Assembly: GCA_017303875.1 (NCBI GenBank)
Contig: JAFLBP010000002.1
Span: forward strand, 186,001 to 250,000
DNA: 64,000 bases
Reading direction: 5' to 3'
Origin: Chitinophagales bacterium
GTDB taxonomy: Bacteria > Bacteroidota > Bacteroidia > Chitinophagales > Saprospiraceae
The notes beneath the pieces were generated by a model, which saw nothing but the letters and a program-made list of their open reading frames with translations, was not told the DNA's origin and did no database searches. Every line of letters begins with the position of its first letter. Within the stretch, counting starts at the first letter, position 1. Below, in pieces: positions 17,452 through 25,692 of the stretch. The position numbers and the translations under genes are program-made.

Positions 17452-18255
17452 ATGCAAAGAGCAACCCTCATCCAGCACATACGCCAACGCCGCAGCTTTC
17501 TCTGCGTTGGACTCGATACCGAATTACGCAAACTCCCGGCCCACCTGCCACAAACGCCGGAAAGCGCCCTGCAATTCAACAAAGCCATCATTGACGCCAC
17601 CCGCGAATACTGCATGGCCTACAAACCCAACCTCGCTTTTTATGAAGCGATGGGCGCCGAGGGCTGGCGCGTTTTTGCAGAAACGGTCAGCTACATCGGT
17701 ACGGAGCATTTCATCATCGCCGATGCCAAACGCGGCGACATCGGCAACACCTCCACCCTTTACGCCGAAGCTTTTTTTAAACAACTGCCCTGCGATGCAG
17801 TGACCGTTGCGCCCTACATGGGCCGCGACAGTGTCGCCCCTTTTCTCGCGTTTGAAAATAAATGGGCCATCGTACTCGGCCTGACCTCCAACGCGGGCAG
17901 CGCCGACTTCCAGCAACAACAACTCGATCAGCAAGGGCCGCTCTGGGAAACGGTGCTGCAAACGGTGCAACAATGGGGCACGCCGGAGAACCTTATGTTT
18001 GTCGTTGGCGCCACCCATCCCGATGCCTTCCGGCGCGTACGCGCGCTGGCGCCCGAGCATTTCCTGCTCGTGCCCGGCGTCGGCGCGCAGGGCGGCGATC
18101 TGGACGGCGTTTGTCGCGCCGGCATGAACGCCGACGTCGGCCTCCTGATTAATGCTTCGCGCAGTATTCAATACGCCTCCTCCGGCGAAGATTTTGCCGA
18201 AAAAGCCGCCGAAGAAGCGCATAAATTACAGGCGCAAATGGCCGTTTACCTGTAA
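17452..18255 (+). CDS. pyrF: Orotidine 5'-phosphate decarboxylase
   Basis: A 267-residue TIM-barrel enzyme that decarboxylates OMP to UMP, the last step of de novo pyrimidine synthesis. The active-site motif DAKRGDIGNT (Asp91, Lys93, Asp96) is of the type-2 form found in Bacteroidota and Actinobacteria. LCVGLDTE near the N-terminus and FLLVPGVGAQGGD with LLINASRSI near the C-terminus form the phosphate-binding end. Its stop overlaps the start of ribD by one base (TAATG), implying translational coupling. Confidence 0.95.
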   Translation: MQRATLIQHIRQRRSFLCVGLDTELRKLPAHLPQTPESALQFNKAIIDATREYCMAYKPNLAFYEAMGAEGWRVFAETVSYIGTEHFIIADAKRGDIGNTSTLYAEAFFKQLPCDAVTVAPYMGRDSVAPFLAFENKWAIVLGLTSNAGSADFQQQQLDQQGPLWETVLQTVQQWGTPENLMFVVGATHPDAFRRVRALAPEHFLLVPGVGAQGGDLDGVCRAGMNADVGLLINASRSIQYASSGEDFAEKAAEEAHKLQAQMAVYL

Positions 18256-19421
18256 TGCTCACCCACGAAACATACATGCGTCGCTGCTTTGAGCTGGCCC
18301 GGCTTGGCGCCGGCAGCACCCTGCCCAACCCGATGGTCGGGGCAGTGCTGGTGCACGAGGGGCGCATCATCGGCGAAGGCTGGCACCGGCAATACGGCGG
18401 CCCCCACGCCGAAGTGAACTGCGTGGCTGCTGTTGCGGAAAAAGATCGCGCGCTGATACCACAGGCCACCCTTTATTGCTCACTGGAGCCTTGCTTTCAT
18501 GTGGGCAAAACACCGCCCTGCGTGGAGCTGGTGTTGCGCGAGCGCATCCCGCGCGTCGTCATCGCCAATACTGATCCCAATCCCAAAGTGGCCGGACAAA
18601 GCGTGCAAAAGCTCCGCGCCGCCGGCGTGGAGGTCATCACCGGCGTGCTCGAACAGGAGGGCTACTCCCTTAATCGCATCTTTTTTACCTGGATCACGGA
18701 AAAGAGACCTTATATCGTACTCAAATGGGCACAAAGTCGCGACGGCTTCATCGGCCGGGCGGGCGAACGCGTGGCCATCAGCAGCCCCGAAACCCAGCGT
18801 TTTGTGCATCGCCTGCGCAGCGAAATTCCTGCCATTCTCGTCGGTTCCAATACCGCCCTGACGGATAATCCCAGGTTGGATACGAGACTGTTTCAAATGC
18901 GGAATGCGGAATGTGGAATGCGGAATTTCCCTCCCTCTCAGGGAGGGCCAGGGAGGGTTCAGGGAGGGCCGGGGAGGGTACGGATTGTGCTGGATTTTAA
19001 GCAAAAACTCCGTCCCGATATGCACCTGCTGGATGGATCCATGCCCACCTGGGTACTGGTCAATGCAACATCCCCCCCAATTCCGCATTCCGCACCCCTC
19101 CCCGGCCCTCCCTGTGAGGGAGGAAAATTCCGCATTCCGCATTCCACATTCCGCATTCCACCAGGCGATGCCCTTTGGCCGGCCCTTGCTACATTGTTGT
19201 ACGAACACAAATACGCGGCACTGCTTATTGAAGGCGGCGCGAGGGTGTTGCACGACTGTATTCGCCTCGGTTTTTACGACGAAATTGTACAAATCATTAA
19301 TGAAAATACATTAGGTGGCGGCATTTCGGCGCCCATATTATCGCCTGGGCTGGAAGCGGCAGCAGCGCCGCAACAAATTGCCGGCGATCAAATTTTTAGA
19401 TGGGTAAAAAAAACGCGCTGA
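18255..19421 (+). CDS. ribD: Riboflavin biosynthesis deaminase/reductase with two in-frame repeat insertions
   Basis: A bifunctional enzyme: an N-terminal pyrimidine deaminase with zinc site PHAEV and PCFHVGKTPPC, and a C-terminal reductase starting PYIVLKWAQSRDGFI with LLIEGGARVL. At 388 residues it is longer than usual. Two copies of the GCGGAAT repeat element lie in frame inside the reductase half: residues about 215-242 (QMRNAECGMRNF, then a Gly/Pro-rich stretch) and, inverted, about 275-303 (PHSAPLPGPPCEGGKFRIPHS). Conserved sequence resumes after each, so the frame is intact. They fall where surface loops are expected. Whether the reductase is fully active is unknown. It overlaps pyrF by one base. 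Confidence 0.93.
   Translation: MLTHETYMRRCFELARLGAGSTLPNPMVGAVLVHEGRIIGEGWHRQYGGPHAEVNCVAAVAEKDRALIPQATLYCSLEPCFHVGKTPPCVELVLRERIPRVVIANTDPNPKVAGQSVQKLRAAGVEVITGVLEQEGYSLNRIFFTWITEKRPYIVLKWAQSRDGFIGRAGERVAISSPETQRFVHRLRSEIPAILVGSNTALTDNPRLDTRLFQMRNAECGMRNFPPSQGGPGRVQGGPGRVRIVLDFKQKLRPDMHLLDGSMPTWVLVNATSPPIPHSAPLPGPPCEGGKFRIPHSTFRIPPGDALWPALATLLYEHKYAALLIEGGARVLHDCIRLGFYDEIVQIINENTLGGGISAPILSPGLEAAAAPQQIAGDQIFRWVKKTR
18898..18979 (+). repeat. GCGGAAT element with GC-rich core, inside ribD, copy 1
   Basis: Four GCGGAAT-type heptamers, then TTTCCCTCCCTCTCAGGG, a palindromic core, and GGAGGG repeats. It is translated in frame as part of RibD. The copy at 19078-19161 is the same element in inverse orientation. 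Confidence 0.85.
19078..19161 (-). repeat. GCGGAAT element with GC-rich core, inside ribD, inverted copy 2
   Basis: Reading the minus strand gives GCGGAAT heptamers, the core CCTCCCTCACAGGGAGGG, then GCCGGGGAGGGG and two more heptamers. The order matches copy 1. It is in frame in RibD. Confidence 0.85.
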
Positions 19422-19445
19422 TTATCTTTACCCCCGACAAATTCT

Positions 19446-19506
19446 GCCCCCCTGGCTCCCTGCGAGGGAGGGAAATTCCGCATTCCACACTCCACATTCC
19501 GCATTA
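19446..19506 (-). repeat. GCGGAAT element, copy 3, between ribD and the next gene
   Basis: A shorter inverted-orientation copy with core CTCCCTGCGAGGGAGGG and heptamers ATTCCGC / ATTCCAC. Its last heptamer runs directly into the ATG of the isomerase gene at 19506. Confidence 0.8.
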
Positions 19507-20549
19507 TGAAAGGACCTGCAATTTTTCTGGCACAATTCATGGGCGATACCGCGCCCTTCAATTCCTTAGAAAGCATCTGTCGCTGGGCCGCCGACCTGGG
19601 TTATGTGGGCGTGCAAATCCCGACCTGGGACAGCCGCCTGATCGACCTGGCCCTGGCCGCCGAAAGCAAAACCTATTGCGACGAACTCAAAGGCCGCGTT
19701 GAAGCCTGCGGCGTACAGATCACCGAACTCAGTACCCACCTGCAAGGTCAGTTGGTAGCCGTGCATCCGGCGTACGACCTGATGTTCGACAACTTTGCGC
19801 CGGACCACCTCAAAGGCAACCCGGCCGGCCGCACGCAGTGGGCCATTGAAACACTCAAACAGGCCGCCAAAGCCAGTCGTAACCTGGGGCTCGACGCGCA
19901 CGTCACGTTCTCCGGCGCGCTCATCTGGCATACCGTTTACCCCTGGCCGCAACGCCCGAAGGGATTGGTTGAGGCCGGTTTCCGAGAGCTGGCCAATCGC
20001 TGGCTGCCCATCCTGGATGCTTTTGAAGATGCCGGCGTAGACCTTTGTTATGAAATTCACCCCAGCGAAGATTTGCACGACGGCGTCACTTTCGAGCGTT
20101 TTCTGGCCGCTACGGGCAACCATAAGCGCTGCAATATCCTCTATGATCCATCGCACTTTGTGTTGCAACAACTCGATTATCTCCAATACATTGATTTTTA
20201 CCACGAACGGATCAAGATGTTCCACGTCAAGGATGCGGAATTTAACCCCACCGGTAAAAGCGGCGTTTATGGCGGCTATCAGGATTGGGTGGATCGCCCC
20301 GGACGCTTCCGCTCGCTTGGCGACGGACAGGTGGATTTTGCGAGCATATTCTCCAAACTCGCCCAATATGGCTACAAGGGCTGGGCGGTGCTGGAATGGG
20401 AATGCTGCATCAAACACCCCGAACAAGGCGCTGCGGAAGGCGCGCCTTTTATCAAAGACCACATGATCCGCGTGACCGAACGCGCTTTTGATGATTTCGC
20501 TGGCGGCGGCGTGGATGAAGCGCTGCTGCGCCGGATCATCGGACTGTGA
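19506..20549 (+). CDS. Sugar phosphate isomerase/epimerase (xylose-isomerase-like TIM barrel)
   Basis: A 347-residue TIM-barrel protein of the AP-endonuclease-2 / xylose isomerase-like superfamily. Metal-site segments are YEIHPSEDLHDG, NILYDPSHFVLQQ, MFHVKDAEFN and AVLEWEC, holding Glu, Asp, His and Glu in the usual order. Substrate cannot be assigned; relatives act on sugars, inositols or related polyols. The start codon is built at the edge of a GCGGAAT-family repeat, so its expression signals may have been reshaped by that element. Confidence 0.85.
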   Translation: MKGPAIFLAQFMGDTAPFNSLESICRWAADLGYVGVQIPTWDSRLIDLALAAESKTYCDELKGRVEACGVQITELSTHLQGQLVAVHPAYDLMFDNFAPDHLKGNPAGRTQWAIETLKQAAKASRNLGLDAHVTFSGALIWHTVYPWPQRPKGLVEAGFRELANRWLPILDAFEDAGVDLCYEIHPSEDLHDGVTFERFLAATGNHKRCNILYDPSHFVLQQLDYLQYIDFYHERIKMFHVKDAEFNPTGKSGVYGGYQDWVDRPGRFRSLGDGQVDFASIFSKLAQYGYKGWAVLEWECCIKHPEQGAAEGAPFIKDHMIRVTERAFDDFAGGGVDEALLRRIIGL

Positions 20550-20556
20550 ATGGAAG

Positions 20557-20676
20557 TGATGAGCGATGAGCGATGAGTGATGAGCGATGAGTGATGAGTG
20601 ATTTTGAAATATTTAAAAATTAAGCCTCAAAAATCCAAAATCAATTCATCGTTCATCGTTCATAGTTCATCGTTAT
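20557..20676. repeat. GATGARY heptamer element, inverted arms
   Basis: Left arm 20557-20602 holds about six GATGAGY heptamers. Right arm 20644-20675 holds the inverted version (TTCATCG). The 40-base interior is AT-rich. It lies in the 140-base gap before the Omp85-like gene. Confidence 0.8.
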
Positions 20677-20689
20677 TACCGTTTTTTTT

Positions 20690-22549
20690 ATGATTTATGA
20701 CTGCCAAAAAATACCGCCCGCCGTATGGCTCCGGCTGCTTTTGCTGAGCAGTCTTTTTTGGTATGTCAATACTTCATTTGCGCAGCAAAAACTCTTACTA
20801 CAGCCCGACACCACATACAACGTTTTTTTACCCTTATTAAAAGGATTTCAACCCGCGCCGGGCAAAAACCCGCTTGTACTTCTGCCCGATTCCCTGCCGC
20901 CGGAGCGATACGTGGGTCGGCTGCTTGAACATTTGCGCCGCAGCGCCTACCTGACCGCTTCGGCCGACACTTTACGCAAACAAGGAGACTCGCTGATCTG
21001 CTCCATTCAACTGGGGCCTTATCTGCGTTGGCTAAAGTTGCTCCGCCAACTCGACAGTGCCGGCAATACCCTGCCCGGATTAGCCACCTTGCGCAAATAC
21101 AAATTTGACAATACCCCCCTGGCGCCCGACGCGGTTCTGGAATTGCAGCGCCGCATCCTGAACTTGGCCGAAAACAATGGCTACCCCTTCGCTGCTGTGC
21201 GCCTCGACAGCCTTCAACAGGACAGCACCGGGAATTTCAGCGCCATTGTACGCCTCGACAGCGGCCCCTACATGACTTTTTCAGGCATCGCCGTGCGCGG
21301 AGATGTGAAATTGCCACCACAGTATTTGTCAAATTTTCTGGATTTGCAGGCGGGCATGCCTTACAGTCGCGCCAAAGTTTTGCGGATAAAAGACCAGCTG
21401 CGCGCCCTGCTGTTTCTGGAAGTGGTGGGAAACCCGACCGTTACGTTTACCCTCGACGGTGCGCGGGTAAACCTGAATGTAAAGAAAAAACGCGCCGGTC
21501 GCTTCGACTTTGTATTGGGCATTTTACCCCAGAACAATACAGGCAATAACGACGCCCGCGTGCTGCTTACCGGCTCCCTGAACGCCGCTTTTCAAAATGC
21601 CCTGAATGCCGGAGAACGCTTCACGCTGGATATGGAGCGCCTGCGCCCGGAACAACAAAAGCTGGAGGCACTGGCCAATGTGCCCTGGGTGTTTGGCACC
21701 CCGCTGGGCGTGGAAGGAAGGATCAGCATTTTCCGGCGCGACAGTTCCTGGGTAGATGCGCACACGGGGCTGACGGCCCAATACCTCTTTGCCGGTGGCA
21801 ATGCTTTGGGCATATTTTGGGAAAACCGCAGCTCCAATTTGCAAAAAGTGGATACGCTCAAAATTTTACAGGAACGGCGCTTGCCGGCAACATTAGATTT
21901 GCGGCAAAACAGTTTTGGCCTCGAATTTCAATTCAACCGTTTGGATTATCGCTACAATCCGCGGCGTGGCTGGGCGGTAAGCCTTAAAGCCGGTGCGGGG
22001 TTTAATACCGTGCAACGCAATACAACGATAGAAAACCTGCGCGACCCCATGCGTCCGGAAACGACTTTTGCTGCATTGTACGATACCTTGCCGGAGCGCA
22101 GCGCGCGGTTTCGGGGCGAGCTTCGGGCCGATTATTTTGTGCCGCTATTTCAGCGCGCTACCTTCCGGCTGGCCCTGCGCAGTGCGGGTATATTTGCGGC
22201 GGAGCCGGTTTATTTTAATGAGCAGTACCGGCTTGGGGGTAATAAATTGCTGCGTGGTTTTAACGAAGAAACCTTGTTTGCGACCCGTTATGCCGTCGGA
22301 ACCGCAGAATTGCGCCTACTGACCGGCGTAAATTCCTACCTCGCTGTTTTTTATGATATGGCTTATCTTCAGAATTTCACCCAGCGTGTGCACCTGCACC
22401 AGCGGCCTTCCGGGGCAGGATTTAGTTTAAACATTGAAACACAAGCGGGTATATTCGGTATAACGGCGGCAGTGGGGCAATTGGACACAGGCTTAGGCTT
22501 TGATTTTCGGGCCGCCAAGTTCCATCTGGGTTATGTGAGTTTGTTTTAA
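20690..22549 (+). CDS. Omp85-superfamily outer-membrane protein (BamA/TamA-like)
   Basis: A 619-residue outer-membrane protein. An N-terminal signal sequence (LRLLLLSSLFWYVNTSFAQ), POTRA-like segments (about residues 75-290, with YPFAAVRLDSLQQDS and MTFSGIAVRGDVKLPPQYL) and a C-terminal 16-strand barrel of the surface-antigen D15 type: RLGGNKLLRGFNEE is the Omp85 substrate-loop motif, and GLGFDFRAAKFHLGYVSLF is the last strand. It has fewer POTRA repeats than BamA (about 800 residues), so a TamA-like or other transport role is more likely than core BAM function. Confidence 0.85.
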   Translation: MIYDCQKIPPAVWLRLLLLSSLFWYVNTSFAQQKLLLQPDTTYNVFLPLLKGFQPAPGKNPLVLLPDSLPPERYVGRLLEHLRRSAYLTASADTLRKQGDSLICSIQLGPYLRWLKLLRQLDSAGNTLPGLATLRKYKFDNTPLAPDAVLELQRRILNLAENNGYPFAAVRLDSLQQDSTGNFSAIVRLDSGPYMTFSGIAVRGDVKLPPQYLSNFLDLQAGMPYSRAKVLRIKDQLRALLFLEVVGNPTVTFTLDGARVNLNVKKKRAGRFDFVLGILPQNNTGNNDARVLLTGSLNAAFQNALNAGERFTLDMERLRPEQQKLEALANVPWVFGTPLGVEGRISIFRRDSSWVDAHTGLTAQYLFAGGNALGIFWENRSSNLQKVDTLKILQERRLPATLDLRQNSFGLEFQFNRLDYRYNPRRGWAVSLKAGAGFNTVQRNTTIENLRDPMRPETTFAALYDTLPERSARFRGELRADYFVPLFQRATFRLALRSAGIFAAEPVYFNEQYRLGGNKLLRGFNEETLFATRYAVGTAELRLLTGVNSYLAVFYDMAYLQNFTQRVHLHQRPSGAGFSLNIETQAGIFGITAAVGQLDTGLGFDFRAAKFHLGYVSLF

Positions 22550-22642
22550 TCGGTGAAATTTACCCTGTTCTGAAGGCGCGTGTTTGTCCTTGAAAAAGTC
22601 TACACCAAGTATTCACATTTGCAGTGTTTTATGCGTTAGGGC

Positions 22643-23074
22643 ATGAAAGGCTTCTTTTATCACCAAACAATTTTTACCTTGCAAGATGTCATTAAATCCA
22701 ACCGGATTCCCGCTGCTGTTTTCGCTGTTATGGCGGCACTTATGTACTTTTTGATTCTGGACCCGCTGAGTTACGTCCCCCCAGTTGCCATGCTTTGCCT
22801 GGCCCTGGGTTTCGGTTTTTCGCGCTTTCAGCAACCGCTTTGGTTCTTTGCCACGGTGGCGCTGCTGACAAGTGTTGGTACCTGGGTGCTGCTGAGTTTT
22901 CCGAGCATGAACTATTTTATGATGTTTTTTTACCCGATTGGACTGCCCTTGTTGTTCTGGCTTGGGCACGAACTGAACACCCGTTTGTTCAAAAAAGCTG
23001 ACAAACGGGTGTTCGCCATAGTAACTGGCAGTGTGGTTTTACTGCTTGGCACCTGGAGTTTGTTGGCGTTTTAG
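22643..23074 (+). CDS. Multi-pass membrane protein of unknown function
   Basis: A 143-residue protein with about four transmembrane segments (IPAAVFAVMAALMYFLIL, VPPVAMLCLALGFGF, LWFFATVALLTSVGTWVLL, FAIVTGSVVLLLGTWSLL). No family is recognised. It starts 93 bases after the Omp85-like gene. Confidence 0.6.
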   Translation: MKGFFYHQTIFTLQDVIKSNRIPAAVFAVMAALMYFLILDPLSYVPPVAMLCLALGFGFSRFQQPLWFFATVALLTSVGTWVLLSFPSMNYFMMFFYPIGLPLLFWLGHELNTRLFKKADKRVFAIVTGSVVLLLGTWSLLAF

Positions 23075-23309
23075 TGCCTGTTTGTTTGTAGGCGCTTGTC
23101 TTAGAGGTTGTTGGGGCTTTCATAATCGTGCGAAAGCGAGGAAATTTTGTGCTGAACAAGGCGGATTTCACAGGCGTAACCGGCAAACGCAATGCAGCAT
23201 AAAATTTGCTGCTTGTAGCCGATTGATGCATTCCCGAACAAGCTTTTAGAAATAGCCACAAAAACATCTGAAATGCCCTATAAAAAAGCGTGTTTTTGCA
23301 TTTCCTCAC

Positions 23310-23370
23310 GAAAACACAAAAACACGCAAATCTCTAAAACACTAAAATCCTAAAACACTTAAACACTTTA
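23310..23370. repeat. ACACTAAA-family repeat, copy 1
   Basis: Degenerate octamers (AAAACACT, TAAAACAC, TTAAACACTT) in the 300-base gap between a membrane protein gene and arsM. Nothing else is recognised in that gap (23075-23373) apart from a short GCAGCA...TGCTGC palindrome near 23195. Confidence 0.6.
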
Positions 23371-23373
23371 TCC

Positions 23374-24249
23374 TCAATTGCAGCAACCCGGCGCGCAACA
23401 TGCCCCGGCTTTGCTTTCCGCCAGGTTGATAAAGGCTTCGCGTTTAGGCCCTGCCTTTTCTGCATAGACGGTAATGCTGAAAATGCCCGTTTTAGCTTCG
23501 GTGAAGGCTTTTAAAGCTTCAGGACTGAGGTATTCCAACAAAATATTATCCGGAATAAGAATGGGTTTTTGCTTTTGAACGGTCACGTTTTCAAAGCCCG
23601 CAGCGTGAATGAGCGACAGGTACTCGTCCATTTGCATGGCGCCCGAAACACAACCCGCGTACATTTCGGCCGCGTCGCGCAGGGCATCGGGCAAACTGCC
23701 CTGCAACACCACATCGGAGATGCTGAAATGGCCACCGGGCTTGAGCGCGCGCATGATTTCGGCAAATACTTTTGCCTTGTCGGGCACTAAATTCAGTACA
23801 CAGTTGCTCACCACCACGTCTACTGTATTGTCGCTCACCGGCAGGTCTTCAATATCCCCCTGACGAAACTCGACGTTGTTGAAACCTAATTTTTCGGCGT
23901 TGGCGCGGGCCTTGTTGATCATGGCCGGCGTGAAATCCACGCCAATCACTTTGCCTTCAGCGCCGGTTTCGGCGCGGGCCACAAAGCAGTCGTTGCCCGC
24001 ACCCGAACCCAGATCCAGCACCGTGTCGCCGGGGCGAATTTGCGCAAACTGCGTGGGCAGGCCGCAGCCAAGACCGAGGTCGGCATCCGGATTGTAGCCG
24101 TTTAGTTCAGCGTAATTGTCGGCCATGATGGTGTAAGTGCCTGCCGGGCCAGAGCCACAGCAGGAGCTTTCGTTACAGGATTTGTCCTGCAAAGCAATTT
24201 CGGCGTATTTCTCGCGTACGAGATTTTTAACTGTTTCTGCGTGTTGCAT
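23374..24249 (-). CDS. arsM: Arsenite S-adenosylmethionine methyltransferase
   Basis: A 291-residue methyltransferase that methylates As(III) using S-adenosylmethionine. The SAM site is VLDLGSGAGNDC. The three cysteines needed for arsenite binding in ArsM are present: Cys62 (GLGCGLP), Cys150 (VSNCVLNLVPDK) and Cys200 (YAGCVSGAM). The N-terminal SCNESSCCGSG and the Cys-rich tail (GACCAPGCCN) are also typical. It lies downstream of arsR and behind an ArsR-type palindrome at 24281-24296, so it is very likely induced by arsenite. Confidence 0.95.
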   Translation of the reverse strand: MQHAETVKNLVREKYAEIALQDKSCNESSCCGSGPAGTYTIMADNYAELNGYNPDADLGLGCGLPTQFAQIRPGDTVLDLGSGAGNDCFVARAETGAEGKVIGVDFTPAMINKARANAEKLGFNNVEFRQGDIEDLPVSDNTVDVVVSNCVLNLVPDKAKVFAEIMRALKPGGHFSISDVVLQGSLPDALRDAAEMYAGCVSGAMQMDEYLSLIHAAGFENVTVQKQKPILIPDNILLEYLSPEALKAFTEAKTGIFSITVYAEKAGPKREAFINLAESKAGACCAPGCCN

Positions 24250-24280
24250 TAGTGATTGTATTTAAGTGAACGAATATTTC

Positions 24281-24296
24281 ATCGTAAAACTACGAT
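24281..24296. promoter_or_regulatory. Candidate ArsR operator upstream of arsM
   Basis: ATCGTAAAACTACGAT is a perfect 6+6 palindrome (flanked by TTC / GAA, extending it to 9+9) 32 bases before the arsM start. The same ATCGTA-N4-TACGAT pattern recurs twice at arsR. Confidence 0.75.
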
Positions 24297-24313
24297 GAAC
24301 TTGGGTAAAAAAT

Positions 24314-24652
24314 TTAACAACAATTGGGATTTTCAGCCCAGTCGAACAAGGGCTTCAGCAGTTTTGAAAGCCGCTTAAGTGCTTCAGGATTAACACAATA
24401 GCAGGATTTAACCCCTTCCACAGTTCCTGAAATCAAACCAGCTTCTTTTAGCGCTTTCAGGTGTTGGGAGACAGTGCTTTGTGCCAGCGGCAACACTTCC
24501 ACAATTTCCCCGCACACACACACGCGCCGCAGGAGTAACTCGCGCAAAATCATGATGCGCGCCGGATGCCCCAGTGCTTTGGCCAACTCGGCCAACTCGC
24601 GTGTATCGGTGTCAAATTGTTCCTGTACCAAATGCTTGTGATTTAAATTCAT
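24314..24652 (-). CDS. arsR: ArsR-family arsenic-responsive repressor
   Basis: A 112-residue winged-helix repressor. The recognition helix region is PLAQSTVSQHLKALKEAGLI. Cys45 and Cys47 in RRVCVCGEI match the metalloid-binding CVC of classic ArsR. Additional Cys84 and Cys86 (SCYC) and Cys111-112 could add a third ligand. The gene lies 64 bases upstream of arsM on the same strand. A palindrome covers its own start codon and another sits 39 bases upstream, indicating autorepression. Confidence 0.93.
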   Translation of the reverse strand: MNLNHKHLVQEQFDTDTRELAELAKALGHPARIMILRELLLRRVCVCGEIVEVLPLAQSTVSQHLKALKEAGLISGTVEGVKSCYCVNPEALKRLSKLLKPLFDWAENPNCC

Positions 24653-24666
24653 CGCAAATATACGAT
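24651..24666. promoter_or_regulatory. Candidate ArsR operator overlapping the arsR start codon
   Basis: ATCGCAAATATACGAT differs from ATCGTA-N4-TACGAT by one base. It overlaps the arsR ATG (24650-24652 on the plus strand reads CAT). Confidence 0.65.
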
Positions 24667-24690
24667 GGATATTTTAGAATGCAAGTTTTT

Positions 24691-24706
24691 ATCGTAAAAA
24701 TACGAT
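24691..24706. promoter_or_regulatory. Candidate ArsR operator upstream of arsR
   Basis: ATCGTAAAAATACGAT, a perfect 6+6 palindrome extended by TTT/AAA, 39 bases upstream of the arsR start. Confidence 0.75.
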
Positions 24707-24745
24707 AAAAAAATCATCCCGATCACATATAGCGAAAGGGATGAT
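24706..24745 (-). terminator. Intrinsic terminator of the cytochrome c gene
   Basis: ATCATCCC (24713-24720) pairs with GGGATGAT (24738-24745). On the minus strand the stem runs into seven T residues. It abuts the arsR operator. Confidence 0.8.
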
Positions 24746-24768
24746 CTTTATACAAGCTCTAAGCTGCC

Positions 24769-25344
24769 CTACCCCGCAGGCGGCACCGGCGCAGGCACCA
24801 CATTTTTCACGGGTTTAATGCTCTTCAGATAGGCGAAAATGGCTTTTACATCTTCGTCTTTCATTTGGGTATAGTTTACCCAGGGCATGGGCGGCAACAG
24901 TGTGCGGCCATTTACAAGGCCCTTGGATTTCCCCTGGGTGAGGGCAATTTTGAACTGCTCCTCGGTCCAGGTACCGATACCGGTATCATCGGGGGTGAGG
25001 TTGGCGGCACAGGTGATACCCCAAGGGCCGCAGGCTGCGCTGAGATCCGGCGTGAACTGTGCGATGCCCTTGGCAGCGAGCGCTTTGTCGAATTCGGGCA
25101 GGGGCTGGGTAGCGGGGTAGCCGGAAAGCATGAGTTCCGGGATGATTTCCGGGCCATTGGGGCCCATGCGTTTGGGCGAGTGGCAGTCGTTGCAGCCGGT
25201 GATCTGCACGAGGTATTCGCCTTTTTTGACGAGTTCCTCCGGCGTAGGTGCAGCCGGTGCCTGGGCGCTGTCGGCGTTTTGGGATTTGGTGCAGGCGAAC
25301 AGGCAAAGCAGCCCCGCCAGTGACAGGATACAGATTGATTTCAT
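24769..25344 (-). CDS. Lipoprotein c-type cytochrome
   Basis: A 191-residue exported protein. A lipoprotein signal (MKSICILSLAGLLCLFAC) places Cys18 as the lipidated residue, which sets the start at 25344 rather than 25413. The haem-binding motif CNDCH is at residues 51-55, with a likely axial Met in LLPPMPW. The middle segment TPDLSAACGPWGITCAANLTPDDTGIGTWTEEQF is typical of the c-type cytochromes related to cytochrome c family protein in dehydrogenase complexes. One haem only. Partner enzyme not in the window. Confidence 0.88.
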   Translation of the reverse strand: MKSICILSLAGLLCLFACTKSQNADSAQAPAAPTPEELVKKGEYLVQITGCNDCHSPKRMGPNGPEIIPELMLSGYPATQPLPEFDKALAAKGIAQFTPDLSAACGPWGITCAANLTPDDTGIGTWTEEQFKIALTQGKSKGLVNGRTLLPPMPWVNYTQMKDEDVKAIFAYLKSIKPVKNVVPAPVPPAG

Positions 25345-25452
25345 TGAAAAAAGATTGATTTGGACAAAAAAATGCTGGCAAATATAAAATGGAAATTGAA
25401 TGCCGTTAAGCACCAGGATAAATATTTTTGACTTAAAAGAATTGATACAATA

Positions 25453-25692
25453 CTACTGCGGCCCAGTACTCGCATCGCGGGTACGGAACACCAGCAGATC
25501 GTTTACGCCCAACCAGTCAATATCGCCACTCAACAGATGTTCTTCCGGAATATTTAATTGGGTGTACTGGTAATTATCAAGTTGCAGCAACTCAATACGC
25601 CGCGTGTTAAAAATGGGTATAACAGCCGTCAGGACAAACGATGATATTACGCAGCCGGGGAATTTCCGCTTGAAATCCGATCGAAGAGCCAT
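25453..25692 (-). CDS. Small protein overlapping the upstream membrane-protein gene
   Basis: A 79-residue open frame whose start lies 46 bases inside the 3' end of the gene ending at 25647, in another frame. It has one hydrophobic stretch (VISSFVLTAVIPIF) and a soluble C-terminal part. Translational coupling is possible. No family recognised; it could be a chance ORF. Confidence 0.35.
   Translation of the reverse strand: MALRSDFKRKFPGCVISSFVLTAVIPIFNTRRIELLQLDNYQYTQLNIPEEHLLSGDIDWLGVNDLLVFRTRDASTGPQ

Noticed and set aside
22989..23309. 106-codon minus-strand frame
   Set aside because: Overlaps a plus-strand membrane protein gene and repeat DNA; no recognisable features.
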